The notes below the pieces were generated by a model, which saw only the letters and a list, made by a program, of their open reading frames with translations, was not told the origin of the DNA and did not search any database. The translations under genes and the position numbers were made by a program. A stretch of DNA of 64,000 nucleotides from JAAFHB01 sp038236995 (lineage in GTDB: Bacteria; Bacteroidota; Bacteroidia; Bacteroidales; Prolixibacteraceae). The stretch covers positions 4,369 through 68,368 of the forward strand of contig JBBRZE010000019.1 of the NCBI GenBank assembly GCA_038236995.1. Reading direction: 5' to 3'. Shown here one piece after another: positions 33,427-42,617 of this stretch. Position 1 is the first letter of the stretch; each line of letters opens with the position of its first letter.

Positions 33427-34752
33427 TTAAATGTAGCTGTTTATCAGTTGCTCAAGCATTTCCTGTTTACCACTGATCTGTTTTGGTTCGCCAGCATCTT
33501 TTGCATGATTATATAAATCAATCAAACTGAGTTTGCCATGATCGAATTCAGCGCCTTTGCCCGAATCGAACGAAGCATAGCGGTTCGATTTCAGTTTCAG
33601 ATAGTTTGAATCTTTCAGCAATTTGTCGGCAATCACCAAAGCACGAGCAAATACGTCCATCCCCGAAACGTGGGCAATAAAGATATCTTCAAGATCGGTT
33701 GAATTACGACGTGTTTTAGCATCGAAGTTGATACCACCTGTTGTGAAACCACCATTCTGAATGATCTCAATCATCGCTTCAGTCACTTCATAAATATTAG
33801 TTGGGAATTCGTCTGTATCCCATCCGTTCTGATAGTCACCTTTATTGGCGTCAATGGAACCAAACATTCCCGTGTCGCGGGCTGTCCTCAACTCATGAGC
33901 AAAAGTATGGCCAGCCAAAGTAGCATGGTTTACTTCGATGTTCATTTTGAAATCTTTGTCCAAACCGTGTGCCTTCAGGAAGCCAACAACAGTTGCGGTA
34001 TCGAAATCGTACTGGTGTTTCATTGGTTCCATGGGTTTTGGCTCAATCAGGAAGGTACCTTTAAATCCTTGTTTGCGTGCATGATCGCGTGCCATACCCA
34101 GGAATTGGCCCATGTGTTCCAGTTCGCGTTTGGTATCCGTATTGTGAAGACTCATGTAACCTTCGCGCCCACCCCAGAAAACATAGTTGCTACCACCTAA
34201 AGCAATTGTTGCTTCCATGGCATTCTTAACCTGAACTGCAGCATTGGCAACAACATTGAAATCGGGATTGGTAGCAGCACCATTCATGTAACGTGGATCG
34301 GAGAATACATTGGCAGTACCCCACAACAACTGAATACCTGTGGCTTGCTGACGCTCTTTGGCAAAGTCGATCATATTGGCCAACCGTTTTTCAATTTCAA
34401 AAACAGTCCCATTTCCAACAACATCGGTGTCGTGGAAGCAGTAGTATGGAACGCCTAATTTGCTGATAAATTCAAAAGCAGCATCCATTTTTTCTTTTGC
34501 GGCTGTCATCGGATCAGATGCGCCAACCCATGGAAAAATTTGTGTTCCGGGACCAAATGGATCTCCACCATCACCACAGAATGTGTGCCAGTAAGCCACC
34601 GCAAAACGAAGATAATCTTTCATAGGTTTGCCCAATACAACCTGTTTAGGATCGTACCATTTGAATGCCATTGGATTTTTTGAATCCGGTCCCTCGTATT
34701 TAATCTGATCGATACCAGGGAAATACTCTTTGTTTCCTTTAAAAGCTGCCAT
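33427..34752 (-). CDS. xylA: Xylose isomerase
   Basis: Converts D-xylose to D-xylulose in the cytoplasm with two divalent metal ions. At 441 residues it is the longer class II type. Visible are the catalytic-His segment YYCFHDTDVV (about 99-108), VFWGGREGY (about 189-197), FLIEPKPMEPMKHQYD (metal-binding Glu), MNIEVNHATLAGHTFAHEL (about 263-281) and GSIDANKGDYQNGWDTDEFP (about 294-313). It lies 41 bp after xylB and 4 bp before xylE. Confidence 0.97.
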   Translation of the reverse strand: MAAFKGNKEYFPGIDQIKYEGPDSKNPMAFKWYDPKQVVLGKPMKDYLRFAVAYWHTFCGDGGDPFGPGTQIFPWVGASDPMTAAKEKMDAAFEFISKLGVPYYCFHDTDVVGNGTVFEIEKRLANMIDFAKERQQATGIQLLWGTANVFSDPRYMNGAATNPDFNVVANAAVQVKNAMEATIALGGSNYVFWGGREGYMSLHNTDTKRELEHMGQFLGMARDHARKQGFKGTFLIEPKPMEPMKHQYDFDTATVVGFLKAHGLDKDFKMNIEVNHATLAGHTFAHELRTARDTGMFGSIDANKGDYQNGWDTDEFPTNIYEVTEAMIEIIQNGGFTTGGINFDAKTRRNSTDLEDIFIAHVSGMDVFARALVIADKLLKDSNYLKLKSNRYASFDSGKGAEFDHGKLSLIDLYNHAKDAGEPKQISGKQEMLEQLINSYI

Positions 34753-34793
34753 AATGATAAATTTTAAAATTGATTTTTTGAATTGTTATTTAC

Positions 34794-36278
34794 TTAGATG
34801 TATTTTTCAAGTTGAATTTTCCAGGTTTGATAGGCTTCCTCGTATTGAGCACTTTTGCTTGTATCTGGTGTTACTGTTTCCAGCTTTTTCAAATTGGCAA
34901 ATGCGTCTTTTGCTGAAGCATAATAGCCGGAACCAATACCTGCGCCTCGTGCTGCGCCCACTGATCCGTCTGTATTGTAAAGTTCAATAGTTGCACCAGA
35001 AACGCCGGCAAGTGTTTCACGGAATACAGGACTGAGAAACATATTGGCTTTTCCAGCACGAATAACCTTTGCCTTGATACCAATTTGTTCCATAACTTCC
35101 ATTCCGTATTTGAATGAGAAGACAATTCCTTCCTGCGCAGCGCGGAAAAGATGTGCCTCTGTATGAATATTGAAGCCTAATCCAGAGATTTGACCACCAA
35201 TATTTTTATTGCCAAGAACACGTTCTGCTCCGTTTCCAAAAGGCAGAATGCTTAAACCTTCAGAACCAATGGCGATTTCCGCAGCTTTTTTGTTCATTTC
35301 TTCATAGGAAAATGCCTTATTCCCCACATATTTATTCAACCATGAATTCAGAATTCCGGTTCCGTTGATGCAAAGCAAAACACCTAAACGACTATCTTTA
35401 GCTGAATGATTGACATGAGCAAATGTGTTCACCCTCGATTGCGGATCGTATTTCACATCGCCGCTAACGCCGTAAACGACGCCCGATGTTCCGGCTGTTG
35501 TTGCAATTTCACCTGGATTTAAAACATTCAGCGACAAAGCATTATTTGGTTGGTCACCTGCCCTGTACGACACAGGAGTGCCGGCTTTCAAACCAAGTTC
35601 TCCAGCTATTTTAGCTGAAACGTGTCCCTGAATTCCAAACGTATCAACGAGTTCAGGAATCAGTTCCTTACCAAATCCATAGTAATTAAGAACAAGTTCT
35701 GATACTTCGTTTTTTCTGAAATCCCAAAACATTCCTTCTGACAATCCGGAAGCTGTTGTACGAATTTCACCTGTCAGACGCATCGCGATATAATCGCCGG
35801 GTAACATTATTTTATCAATTTTCTCATAAACGGATGGTTCATTCTCCTTTACCCACTTCAGCTTTGAAGCCGTAAAATTCCCGGGTGAATTAAGCAAGGT
35901 ATTCAGACACTTCTCATTACCTATTTCATTGAATGCTTTATTCCCTATTTCAGTTGCACGGCTATCGCACCAGATAATAGAAGGACGCAGCACATTCTGC
36001 TGCTTATCAACAATTACGAGTCCGTGCATCTGGTAAGAGATACCGATGGCTACTATTTCGTCACCTGAAATTTTAGCCAATGATTTTGCTTCATGTATGG
36101 CAAGTTTTAGATTTTCCCACCAAAGTTCTGGTTGCTGCTCTGCCCAGCCAGACTTTTTGGCAACAATAGTCATCTCATTTTTGGGGTAGAATGAGGATCC
36201 GGCGATTTCACCTGTTTCACCGTTCAGAATGGAAGCCTTCACCGAAGAGCTTCCGATGTCAATTCCTAATAAATACAT
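34794..36278 (-). CDS. xylB: Xylulokinase
   Basis: Phosphorylates D-xylulose to xylulose-5-phosphate, feeding the pentose phosphate pathway. The FGGY-family kinase of 494 residues has the N-terminal ATPase motif LLGIDIGSSSVKASIL (3-18), QMHGLVIVD (substrate loop, about 78), the hinge DQPNNALSLNVLNPGEIATT (about 240) and GSEGLSILPFGNGAERVLG. The C-terminal adenosine motif is GAARGAGIGSGYYA. It is separated from xylR by 54 bp holding a copy of the putative operator. Confidence 0.96.
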   Translation of the reverse strand: MYLLGIDIGSSSVKASILNGETGEIAGSSFYPKNEMTIVAKKSGWAEQQPELWWENLKLAIHEAKSLAKISGDEIVAIGISYQMHGLVIVDKQQNVLRPSIIWCDSRATEIGNKAFNEIGNEKCLNTLLNSPGNFTASKLKWVKENEPSVYEKIDKIMLPGDYIAMRLTGEIRTTASGLSEGMFWDFRKNEVSELVLNYYGFGKELIPELVDTFGIQGHVSAKIAGELGLKAGTPVSYRAGDQPNNALSLNVLNPGEIATTAGTSGVVYGVSGDVKYDPQSRVNTFAHVNHSAKDSRLGVLLCINGTGILNSWLNKYVGNKAFSYEEMNKKAAEIAIGSEGLSILPFGNGAERVLGNKNIGGQISGLGFNIHTEAHLFRAAQEGIVFSFKYGMEVMEQIGIKAKVIRAGKANMFLSPVFRETLAGVSGATIELYNTDGSVGAARGAGIGSGYYASAKDAFANLKKLETVTPDTSKSAQYEEAYQTWKIQLEKYI

Positions 36279-36308
36279 AGTAGTTTGAAGTTCAAAGTTT
36301 ATTAATAT

Positions 36309-36318
36309 ATCTGTTCTG
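36309..36318 (-). promoter_or_regulatory. Third copy of the putative XylR operator
   Basis: On the minus strand this reads CAGAACAGAT, identical to one half of the direct repeat in front of xylR. It lies in the 54-bp gap between xylR and xylB, near a weak -7-like AAACTTTG (36293-36300), and could control an internal promoter. Confidence 0.45.
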
Positions 36319-36332
36319 TTGTGTCATGATCA

Positions 36333-37328
36333 TTAAAGAGATTCCCTGATAATTAAATCGGTGGGAACCTGGAAATCGAGCTTTTCATTGTCTAAAGCAA
36401 ATTTTGCTGCTTTTTGACCCATCAGTTTGAAATCGGTTGATATAACCGTGATCCCATTGGCAATGAACTTCTTCATTGGTGTGTCGTTATAAGACAAAAT
36501 GCCAAAATCTTCCCGGAGTCTGAATTTCTTACTTTGTGCCTGTTCCAGGATAGCCGCCAGATCAATATCCTCGAAAACGAAATAAACTTTCCCAATCTGG
36601 ATGTCAAGGTCGGAAATGTTGTATATCACTCTAAATTTCAAGTTGTTGTCATCACAAAACCGATTGACATTTTCAACCGACTCAATGGGATGGAATGTAT
36701 ATTCCGGATAAACACAAACCACCTCGTCGTATTTTCTTAACAGGTGCCATCCTGAAGTTAGACATCTGTAAACAGATTCGCCAAAATCCTGGTAAACTTT
36801 CGCCTGACCCACTTCGGAATGTATGTGCCAGTCTATAAGACACAATTTATCAGGGTCAATCTCATTCACGATACTAGGAACATCCGGATGATTGAAATTC
36901 ATAATGATATATGAATTAAATTTCCCTATGCTATTTCGGATAATCGATTCGAACAGATCGAAATTATAATGATGAAAATTAATATCCACCATCACATTCT
37001 TTGGTAAATTTTGCTTGAACGAGTTATAAAGCACCTCTTTATAAGCCTTAAGCGTATCAAGAAACAGAAATACCTGTTTTTGGGAACGAATCACAAAATA
37101 GCCCTTGTTCGGAATTGCTTCAACAATACCCCGCCTTTTCAGTTCTGAATAACTCTTAAACACTGTATCGCGCGATAAACCAGACTCTTTCATTAAATCA
37201 TTTACCGAAGGCAACGCATCACCTTCGCGAAGCATCTTATAATTAATAGAACGGATCAAAGCATCAACAAGCTGTTGAACTTTGGATATTCCTGAGTCTA
37301 AATTAGGTTTAAAACTGAATTTTTTCAT
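36333..37328 (-). CDS. xylR: GntR-family xylose operon regulator with LacI-like sensor domain
   Basis: A 331-residue regulator joining an N-terminal GntR winged helix (about 15-80: LIRSINYKMLREGDALPSVN, then LSRDTVFKSYSELKRRGIVE and PNKGYFV) to a C-terminal periplasmic-binding-protein-like sensor (FLFLDTLKAYKEVLYNSFKQ onward). This is the usual Bacteroidota XylR. It is first in the xylR-xylB-xylA-xylE operon and is expected to repress it until xylose, or a related sugar, binds. The ATG at 37328 is preferred over the TTG two codons upstream. A direct repeat over its promoter suggests autoregulation. Confidence 0.85.
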   Translation of the reverse strand: MKKFSFKPNLDSGISKVQQLVDALIRSINYKMLREGDALPSVNDLMKESGLSRDTVFKSYSELKRRGIVEAIPNKGYFVIRSQKQVFLFLDTLKAYKEVLYNSFKQNLPKNVMVDINFHHYNFDLFESIIRNSIGKFNSYIIMNFNHPDVPSIVNEIDPDKLCLIDWHIHSEVGQAKVYQDFGESVYRCLTSGWHLLRKYDEVVCVYPEYTFHPIESVENVNRFCDDNNLKFRVIYNISDLDIQIGKVYFVFEDIDLAAILEQAQSKKFRLREDFGILSYNDTPMKKFIANGITVISTDFKLMGQKAAKFALDNEKLDFQVPTDLIIRESL

Positions 37329-37347
37329 ACACAAAAACTATCAATCC

Positions 37348-37375
37348 ATCTGTTCTGATCCGTTCTGCAAACTTA
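37348..37375 (-). promoter_or_regulatory. xyl operon promoter and putative XylR operator
   Basis: On the minus strand a perfect -7 box TAAGTTTG (37368-37375) is followed at once by CAGAACGGATCAGAACAGAT (37348-37367), two copies of CAGAAC(G/A)GAT spaced exactly 10 bp, one helical turn. The repeat covers the likely transcription start and ends 20 bp before the xylR ATG, where a bound repressor would block. The -33 box is not clear. Confidence 0.6.
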
Positions 37376-37529
37376 ATCTTTAATTCATGCTCCTGATTTA
37401 ATTTAGGAATGTTATTAAACATGTAAAATCAAAATTCGGACAAGTAAACGAACCAATTATAATTTTGAACTAAATCCGGTTAAATCCGTTAAAAATATAT
37501 TAACTTCATCCTGATTAATAAATACAGCC

Positions 37530-38303
37530 ATGAAAAGTCTTTACTTGAATCGGATAATATTAATCCTGCTGTTATTGAATAGTTTATGGGGAATAGCAAA
37601 TGGACAGGAAATCACCCTAAAAAACGCCAAACCTGTTTTCATTACGGGGATTACTTACGACAGCAAGACACATGAACCGTTATCGAATACCAATTTCAAA
37701 GTCAATAATAAAAACATCTTTACGACTAATGAATTGGGACGTTTTTCATTTTACGGATCCCCAAGTGATAGCATAGAATTTACTTATATGGGTTACCAAC
37801 CAACAATGCTCGTAATACCTGATACACTAAAATCGGAAGAGTATGTGGTTGGAGTATTCATGTATGAACAACCGATAAAACTTGCAGAGATTGTCATCTT
37901 GCCCAGGATGCCCGAAACCTCGATGATCATAACACCGGTTAAGACGGATCAAAAAACAATGGATATCGCACAAAGCCATGCGAATGATGCAGTTGTTAAA
38001 GGACTAACCCAATATTCAAAGGTATACGATGCCGATATGAATGCAAAAAAAGCGATACGAAATAACCAAATGCGTACCGAATACAAAGGAATGCTCGTCT
38101 CACCTGAGAATTCTGTTGGCGTATCAACCCAAAGCTACAGAACGTACAGTATCATCTACGGATCACCAATTACCACGCCTCACAAAATTGCCAAAGAGAT
38201 GGTTTCTAACAATGAAAGTGCAATTTTACTTGAGCACTTCGACGCCATAAATAGAATAATGCTGGAGCCGGAAACTGTTACCGATACGATTGTCACTAAG
38301 TAA
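37530..38303 (+). CDS. Secreted carboxypeptidase-regulatory-like domain protein
   Basis: A 257-residue exported protein of unknown role. It has a signal peptide (about 1-25, cleaved near ANGQ) and one carboxypeptidase D regulatory-like beta-sandwich (about 34-120): ITGITYDSKTHEPLSNTNFK, then TTNELGRFSFYG and IEFTYMGYQPTMLVI. This is the same module found at the N-terminus of TonB receptors. The last 130 residues (from PRMPETSMIITP) are not recognised. It stands alone between xylR (divergent) and proline dehydrogenase (convergent). Anchoring in the outer membrane or periplasm is likely. Confidence 0.75.
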   Translation: MKSLYLNRIILILLLLNSLWGIANGQEITLKNAKPVFITGITYDSKTHEPLSNTNFKVNNKNIFTTNELGRFSFYGSPSDSIEFTYMGYQPTMLVIPDTLKSEEYVVGVFMYEQPIKLAEIVILPRMPETSMIITPVKTDQKTMDIAQSHANDAVVKGLTQYSKVYDADMNAKKAIRNNQMRTEYKGMLVSPENSVGVSTQSYRTYSIIYGSPITTPHKIAKEMVSNNESAILLEHFDAINRIMLEPETVTDTIVTK

Positions 38304-38368
38304 TAATTCAAAATCGAACAGTTCGGCTATTTTCTACCGCAAAAGGTAAGCCATTGATTTTTAGTTCC

Positions 38369-39280
38369 CTATTTCCTCACAAACATGGCCTTAATAATAT
38401 GCCAAACCATATTCGGATTTTCTTTAAGACGACGTGTCGAATAACTGAACCACTGTTTTCCGTAGGGGACGTAAACCCGTATCCTGTGTCCGCGATCGAC
38501 AATTGATTGCCTTAATTTAGGTGTTACGCCATATAGCATTTGAAATTCATACTTATCTTTGGGAATATTCAACTCACTGATTAATTCATACGCCTTATCA
38601 ATCAAATATTTATCATGAGTAGCAATACCAACGTAAATTCCGTTTTGGAGCATAAAACGTAAATCTTCAATATAATGATCCCTTATTTCCTGATAGCCTT
38701 TGTATGCGATTCGCTCGTCTTCAATATAAATTCCTTTGCAAAGTCTGAAACTCAAAGGGGCTTCCGGGAGGTTTAAATCCATCAGGTTTCTGACATCTTC
38801 AAGTGTCCGGCGCATGTATGCCTGTACAACTAATCCGACCCGTGTGGGGAATTCCAATTTTAAGCGTCTGAAAATCGCAATTTCATTGGAGGTACATTCT
38901 GAATCCTCCATATCGATTCTTATAAAGGAGTTGCACTGATCGGCAACTTCAACAATATCATATAAGTTTCGGTAGCAAGCCTCCAGATCGAGCAACAGAC
39001 CAAACATGGATGGTTTCACAGAAAAATGGCCATCTATTTTTTCATCCGTAAATCGTTTAATCAAATCGATATAATGCCTCTTATAGTTTTCTGCATCTGA
39101 GAGATTCTTACTGTACTCACCAAGTAAGTCTACTGAAACCATAATTCCGTTTTGGTTTAGCGCACGCGATTCTGCAAGTGCATCAGTGATATATTCTCCT
39201 GCGATATAACGTTTTGAAAAAACCCACACAATTTTCTCAGGGAAATAGGGAAGCATTTTAGCAATTAAAGTATTGATCAT
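38369..39280 (-). CDS. Proline dehydrogenase
   Basis: An FAD enzyme that oxidises proline to pyrroline-5-carboxylate, passing electrons to quinone. The 303-residue monofunctional form has the TIM-barrel motifs SVDLLGEYSKN (about 49-59), SFIRIDMEDSECT (about 117-129), GLVVQAYMRRT (about 149-159), RLCKGIYIE, GIATHD, EFQMLYGV (about 245) and the substrate-site YSTRRLKENPN (about 280-290). Its product is used by pruA, encoded in the same window but 13 kb away, so the pathway is complete though not an operon. Confidence 0.93.
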   Translation of the reverse strand: MINTLIAKMLPYFPEKIVWVFSKRYIAGEYITDALAESRALNQNGIMVSVDLLGEYSKNLSDAENYKRHYIDLIKRFTDEKIDGHFSVKPSMFGLLLDLEACYRNLYDIVEVADQCNSFIRIDMEDSECTSNEIAIFRRLKLEFPTRVGLVVQAYMRRTLEDVRNLMDLNLPEAPLSFRLCKGIYIEDERIAYKGYQEIRDHYIEDLRFMLQNGIYVGIATHDKYLIDKAYELISELNIPKDKYEFQMLYGVTPKLRQSIVDRGHRIRVYVPYGKQWFSYSTRRLKENPNMVWHIIKAMFVRK

Positions 39281-39499
39281 TTTTTTGTCGGATTAGCCTT
39301 GAAATTCTATTATTGTTAAACTTTGTAAAAATATGGCGCTATTACCGGATGATCTATGATGTTTATCAATACATATGACCAATTTTAATATTTTTACATG
39401 ACGTAAGGAATCCTTAATGTTTGAGCGAAGTTCAATCCCAACTTAATTGAAATTATTTTTGGATGATTTTGCTGGTTAAAACAAAAATATTTAAGGTAG

Positions 39500-39529
39500 T
39501 TTTACGCTTCAACTTTTCAATTATATTTG
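39500..39529 (+). promoter_or_regulatory. Promoter for the OmpH/Skp-like gene
   Basis: A perfect -7 TATATTTG (39522-39529) lies 18 bp after TTTT (39500-39503), one base off the -33 consensus TTTG. The -7 box is 33 bp before the ATG. The rest of the 282-bp gap shows nothing. Confidence 0.5.
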
Positions 39530-39562
39530 TCACGCAAAATTTTTACATAGAATAAAACATAA

Positions 39563-40162
39563 ATGCTTTTTATGAAGAACTCGACTATTGTGAATATCGT
39601 TTTGGCGCTTGCAGTTGCAGGTCTTTACATTATTTATTTCACAGGTAATAAAAAAGACAAATCGACTGAGGCTAATATGGTAAAAGGGGAAGACAAACCT
39701 TTGACCATTGCGTATGTGAAAATGGATTCGATGCTTTTCACCTACGAACTTGCTAAAAAATTAAATTCCCAATTTGCAGAGAAAAGGGAATCTTATAAAA
39801 AAGAGTACACGGATAAACGGATTAAATTCGAGCGGGATTTGGCATCCTTTCAGGAAAAAGTTCAGCGTGGCGGATTCTTAACAGAAGACCGTGCTCGTCA
39901 GGAACAGGAACGTCTGGGAGCTGTTCAGCAGGAAATCCAAAAGATGGATTATGATTTCACACAGAAATTAAGTGAAATACAAGGGCAAATCAATCAGCAA
40001 ATTGTCGACAGTATCTCTTCATTCTTGAAAAGCTATAACGAAGCAAAGAAATATGACGTTATTTTAAACAGTGCTAGTATGCTGGAGGGTTCTCCTCAAT
40101 TCAACATAACGAAAGAGGTCACTCAGGGATTGAATGATAGGTATAAATCCTTTACAAAATAA
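39563..40162 (+). CDS. OmpH/Skp-family periplasmic chaperone
   Basis: A 199-residue protein with an N-terminal signal or anchor helix (TIVNIVLALAVAGLYIIYF, about 7-25) and a long coiled-coil domain rich in Lys, Glu and Gln (about 60-170: EKRESYKKEYTDKRIKFERD, then QEEQERLGAVQQEIQKM-like heptads), with the Skp ends IAYVKMDSML and KKYDVILNSASML. Skp trimers hold unfolded outer-membrane proteins in the periplasm. An ATG at 39572 is an equally good start. It is monocistronic with its own promoter and a strong terminator. Confidence 0.88.
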   Translation: MLFMKNSTIVNIVLALAVAGLYIIYFTGNKKDKSTEANMVKGEDKPLTIAYVKMDSMLFTYELAKKLNSQFAEKRESYKKEYTDKRIKFERDLASFQEKVQRGGFLTEDRARQEQERLGAVQQEIQKMDYDFTQKLSEIQGQINQQIVDSISSFLKSYNEAKKYDVILNSASMLEGSPQFNITKEVTQGLNDRYKSFTK

Positions 40163-40175
40163 AAAAATAAGAGAC

Positions 40176-40214
40176 CCGTCTGTCCTTCAGATGACCGGAC
40201 AGACGGTTTTTTTT
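40176..40214 (+). terminator. Strong rho-independent terminator after the Skp-like gene
   Basis: CCGTCTGTCC (40176-40185) and GGACAGACGG (40197-40206) form a perfect 10-bp stem followed by eight T (40207-40214). It ends 4 bp before the next ATG, so that gene needs its own promoter inside or beyond the hairpin, or read-through. Confidence 0.92.
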
Positions 40215-40218
40215 CTTA

Positions 40219-41496
40219 ATGGATATTCTTCAACACTATATCGTTCAGCAAACCGATCAATATTCAAGATGCCTTGACCATCCTATAAAGGGAGCTTCAA
40301 TTTTTTTCGTGATCCCTTGTTACAACGAGCCTGATATACTTACAACGCTCAATTCACTCGCCGCCTGCAATCCTCCAACAGCTAAAATATCGGTGCTTAT
40401 AGTCATCAACGACGCAGAAGACTCCTCTGCAGTGGCTATTGCACAGAATGAATTAACATCAAAATGTATAGTGCAATGGCAATTACAACATCAGCAATTA
40501 TTTTTTGATGTACAACGAATAGTAGCTTCTTCCCTTCCAAAAAAATGGGCGGGTGTTGGTTGGGCTCGAAAAATCGGGATGGACGAAGCTGTCAAACAAA
40601 TTGTTAAAAACAATATTACGGATGGAATACTAGTTTCTTTCGATGCAGACAGTACAGTTTTACCAAACTACCTGCGAACGATTGAATCTGCCTTTAATGA
40701 TCACCCGACGTACAACTTCTTTACAATTCGTTTCGAACATCCTTTTCATGATCAGGCGTTAAGTGAATCATTTCGCGAAGGGATTATCCGTTACGAACTC
40801 CATATGCGTTATTATAGAAACGCTTTACAATGGACCGGCTACCCTCATCCAATTCACACAGTCGGTTCGAGCTTTGCCTTAAAAGCATCAGCATATGCCA
40901 AACAAGGGGGGATGAACAGACGGAAAGCAGGCGAAGATTTTTATTTTTTGCACAAACTGGTATTACTTGGCCATTATGGGAATATCAATTCCACAACTGT
41001 TTTTCCGGCCGCCCGTCAATCCGACCGGGTACCATTCGGAACAGGTGCAGCCATGAAAAAATGGATTGAAGGGAGTCCTGAATTGAATTTTACCTATTCA
41101 CTCAAAGCATTCGGCAATCTAAAACCGTTGTTTTCGAATATTTCTCAATTTTGGCAAATGGAATCTTCCGAAATAGAAAAAGTAATCGGAACGATGCATC
41201 CTACCTTGCAATCATTTTGTAAAAACTCCCAAACGATTGATAAACTGATCGAACTACGAAGTAACTGCTCAAACGTAAAAGTCCTCGAAAAAAGGGTGTT
41301 TCATTTGATGGATGCATTTTGGATTTTAAAATATCTGAATTTTGCACACGACACATCTTATATTCACGGTGACCTTCAAGCCGAAGCGACTAATCTACTG
41401 CAACATATTGGAATTCAGGCCGAAAATAATTTTACACTTGAAAATCTTCTTGAAATTTACAGAAATTTAGATACAAGAATTGAAAATTGTAGTTAG
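40219..41496 (+). CDS. GT2 glycosyltransferase
   Basis: A 425-residue cytoplasmic GT-A enzyme. The nucleotide-sugar core is IFFVIPCYNEPDILTTLNSL (29-48), VLIVINDAEDSS, GWARKIGMDEAV (about 116-127) and LVSFDADSTVLPNYL (about 139-153, DxD). The acceptor or base motif is RKAGEDFYFLHKLV (about 236-249). The last 140 residues are helical and without a known domain. There is no membrane helix. It begins 4 bp after a strong terminator and 25 bp before a small membrane protein gene. Its glycan product is unknown. Confidence 0.85.
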   Translation: MDILQHYIVQQTDQYSRCLDHPIKGASIFFVIPCYNEPDILTTLNSLAACNPPTAKISVLIVINDAEDSSAVAIAQNELTSKCIVQWQLQHQQLFFDVQRIVASSLPKKWAGVGWARKIGMDEAVKQIVKNNITDGILVSFDADSTVLPNYLRTIESAFNDHPTYNFFTIRFEHPFHDQALSESFREGIIRYELHMRYYRNALQWTGYPHPIHTVGSSFALKASAYAKQGGMNRRKAGEDFYFLHKLVLLGHYGNINSTTVFPAARQSDRVPFGTGAAMKKWIEGSPELNFTYSLKAFGNLKPLFSNISQFWQMESSEIEKVIGTMHPTLQSFCKNSQTIDKLIELRSNCSNVKVLEKRVFHLMDAFWILKYLNFAHDTSYIHGDLQAEATNLLQHIGIQAENNFTLENLLEIYRNLDTRIENCS

Positions 41497-41521
41497 CTTT
41501 GCCGGCTAAAATATATAGAAG

Positions 41522-41752
41522 ATGATCACGTTAAAAATTGTCCTGATTGCAATAGCCCTGGTTTCAACAGCTATTCTTGCATTATCAATCCGGATTGTAC
41601 TTGTAAAAGATGGAAAATTCCCTGAGACGCATATAAGCAGAAATCCTGAGATGAAGAAAAAAGGTATTCTTTGTGTAAAAGCAATGGATGGGATGGACCA
41701 GGCAAAAGCTGAAATTCAGAACAGATACAAAAATGTTACTGTAGTAAAGTGA
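41522..41752 (+). CDS. Small membrane protein of unknown function
   Basis: A 76-residue protein with one N-terminal membrane helix (LKIVLIAIALVSTAILALSIRIVL, about 4-27) and a short basic tail (KKKGILCVKAMDGMDQAKAE). A single Cys lies at about residue 51. Short proteins of this look are common in Bacteroidota but have no assigned role. A -7-like TAGCTTTG overlaps the stop codon of the upstream GT2 gene, so it may have its own promoter or be co-transcribed. The following 166 bp to the PAP2 gene contain no other gene. Confidence 0.6.
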   Translation: MITLKIVLIAIALVSTAILALSIRIVLVKDGKFPETHISRNPEMKKKGILCVKAMDGMDQAKAEIQNRYKNVTVVK

Positions 41753-41918
41753 ACTGAATTTTTAATATTCCGGTCTCTACCAGAACTTTAAGTCATATAT
41801 TATTTAGCACTAAATACTACTTTTTGATTCTTTACAAAAATAATTACCCGAAATATTACAAGACGGACACAATTCTTAAATATTCAAATGTTACATTTGC
41901 CCCGATAATTTTTCGGTA

Positions 41919-42617
41919 ATGGATTTAAAATTTAGAAAAGCATCTGACATATATAAGATAATTAGGGAAAACAAGTATTTTTTACTTCCGTTCATTCTTT
42001 CAATTTCTTTAATTTCAGCTCTTTTAGGAATTTACGGTAACGAACGTTTATTCCTTCATTTAAATGGTCTCCACTCAAAGTTTGCTGATTTCTTTTTTCT
42101 ATTCTCTACCAACCTGGGAGATGGAATTATTGCTTTTTTTCTTGTGGTAATTTTGCTTTGGGTTTCCTTTCGAGATGCCCTGACTTTTTTGGTTATAACC
42201 ATATTAATCACCATTACTGTAACCATATTGAAAAATGTCTTTTTTCCCGAATTTTATCGTCCTGTAGCATATTTCGAATACACTGAGGCAGTAAGACTTG
42301 TAACAGGTTATGATCCCCCAATGTATTGTACTTTCCCCTCAGGTCATTCAGCTACAGCTTTTAGTGTTTATTTCTATTTGTCTATATTGAGCAAAAAACA
42401 AATTGTAAAATTCTTTTTGTTTGTCATTGCGTTTTTGGTGGCCTATTCGCGGATTTATCTGTCGGCTCATTTCCCTGAAGATGTAGTTGTAGGTTCCTCT
42501 ATCGCAGTAACAATCACAATTTTGTGTTATTATTTTGGCCAACAATTAAAAAGTAGAAGGCTGAATAAGAAACTCGTATTTAAACCTAAGATTTCTGTCA
42601 GACAATTACCGATATGA
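41919..42617 (+). CDS. PAP2-family membrane phosphatase
   Basis: A 232-residue, six-helix membrane phosphatase of the type-2 phosphatidic acid phosphatase family, acting on lipid or polyprenyl phosphates on the outer face of the inner membrane. The three catalytic motifs are present: KNVFFPEFYRPVAYF (KxxxxxxRP, about 108-122), FPSGHSATAF (about 142-151) and SRIYLSAHFPEDVVVGS (about 178-194). It overlaps the GT39 gene by 4 bp. With that gene and the GT2 beyond, a role in lipid A dephosphorylation and re-decoration is plausible, but undecaprenyl-diphosphate recycling is an alternative. Confidence 0.9.
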   Translation: MDLKFRKASDIYKIIRENKYFLLPFILSISLISALLGIYGNERLFLHLNGLHSKFADFFFLFSTNLGDGIIAFFLVVILLWVSFRDALTFLVITILITITVTILKNVFFPEFYRPVAYFEYTEAVRLVTGYDPPMYCTFPSGHSATAFSVYFYLSILSKKQIVKFFLFVIAFLVAYSRIYLSAHFPEDVVVGSSIAVTITILCYYFGQQLKSRRLNKKLVFKPKISVRQLPI

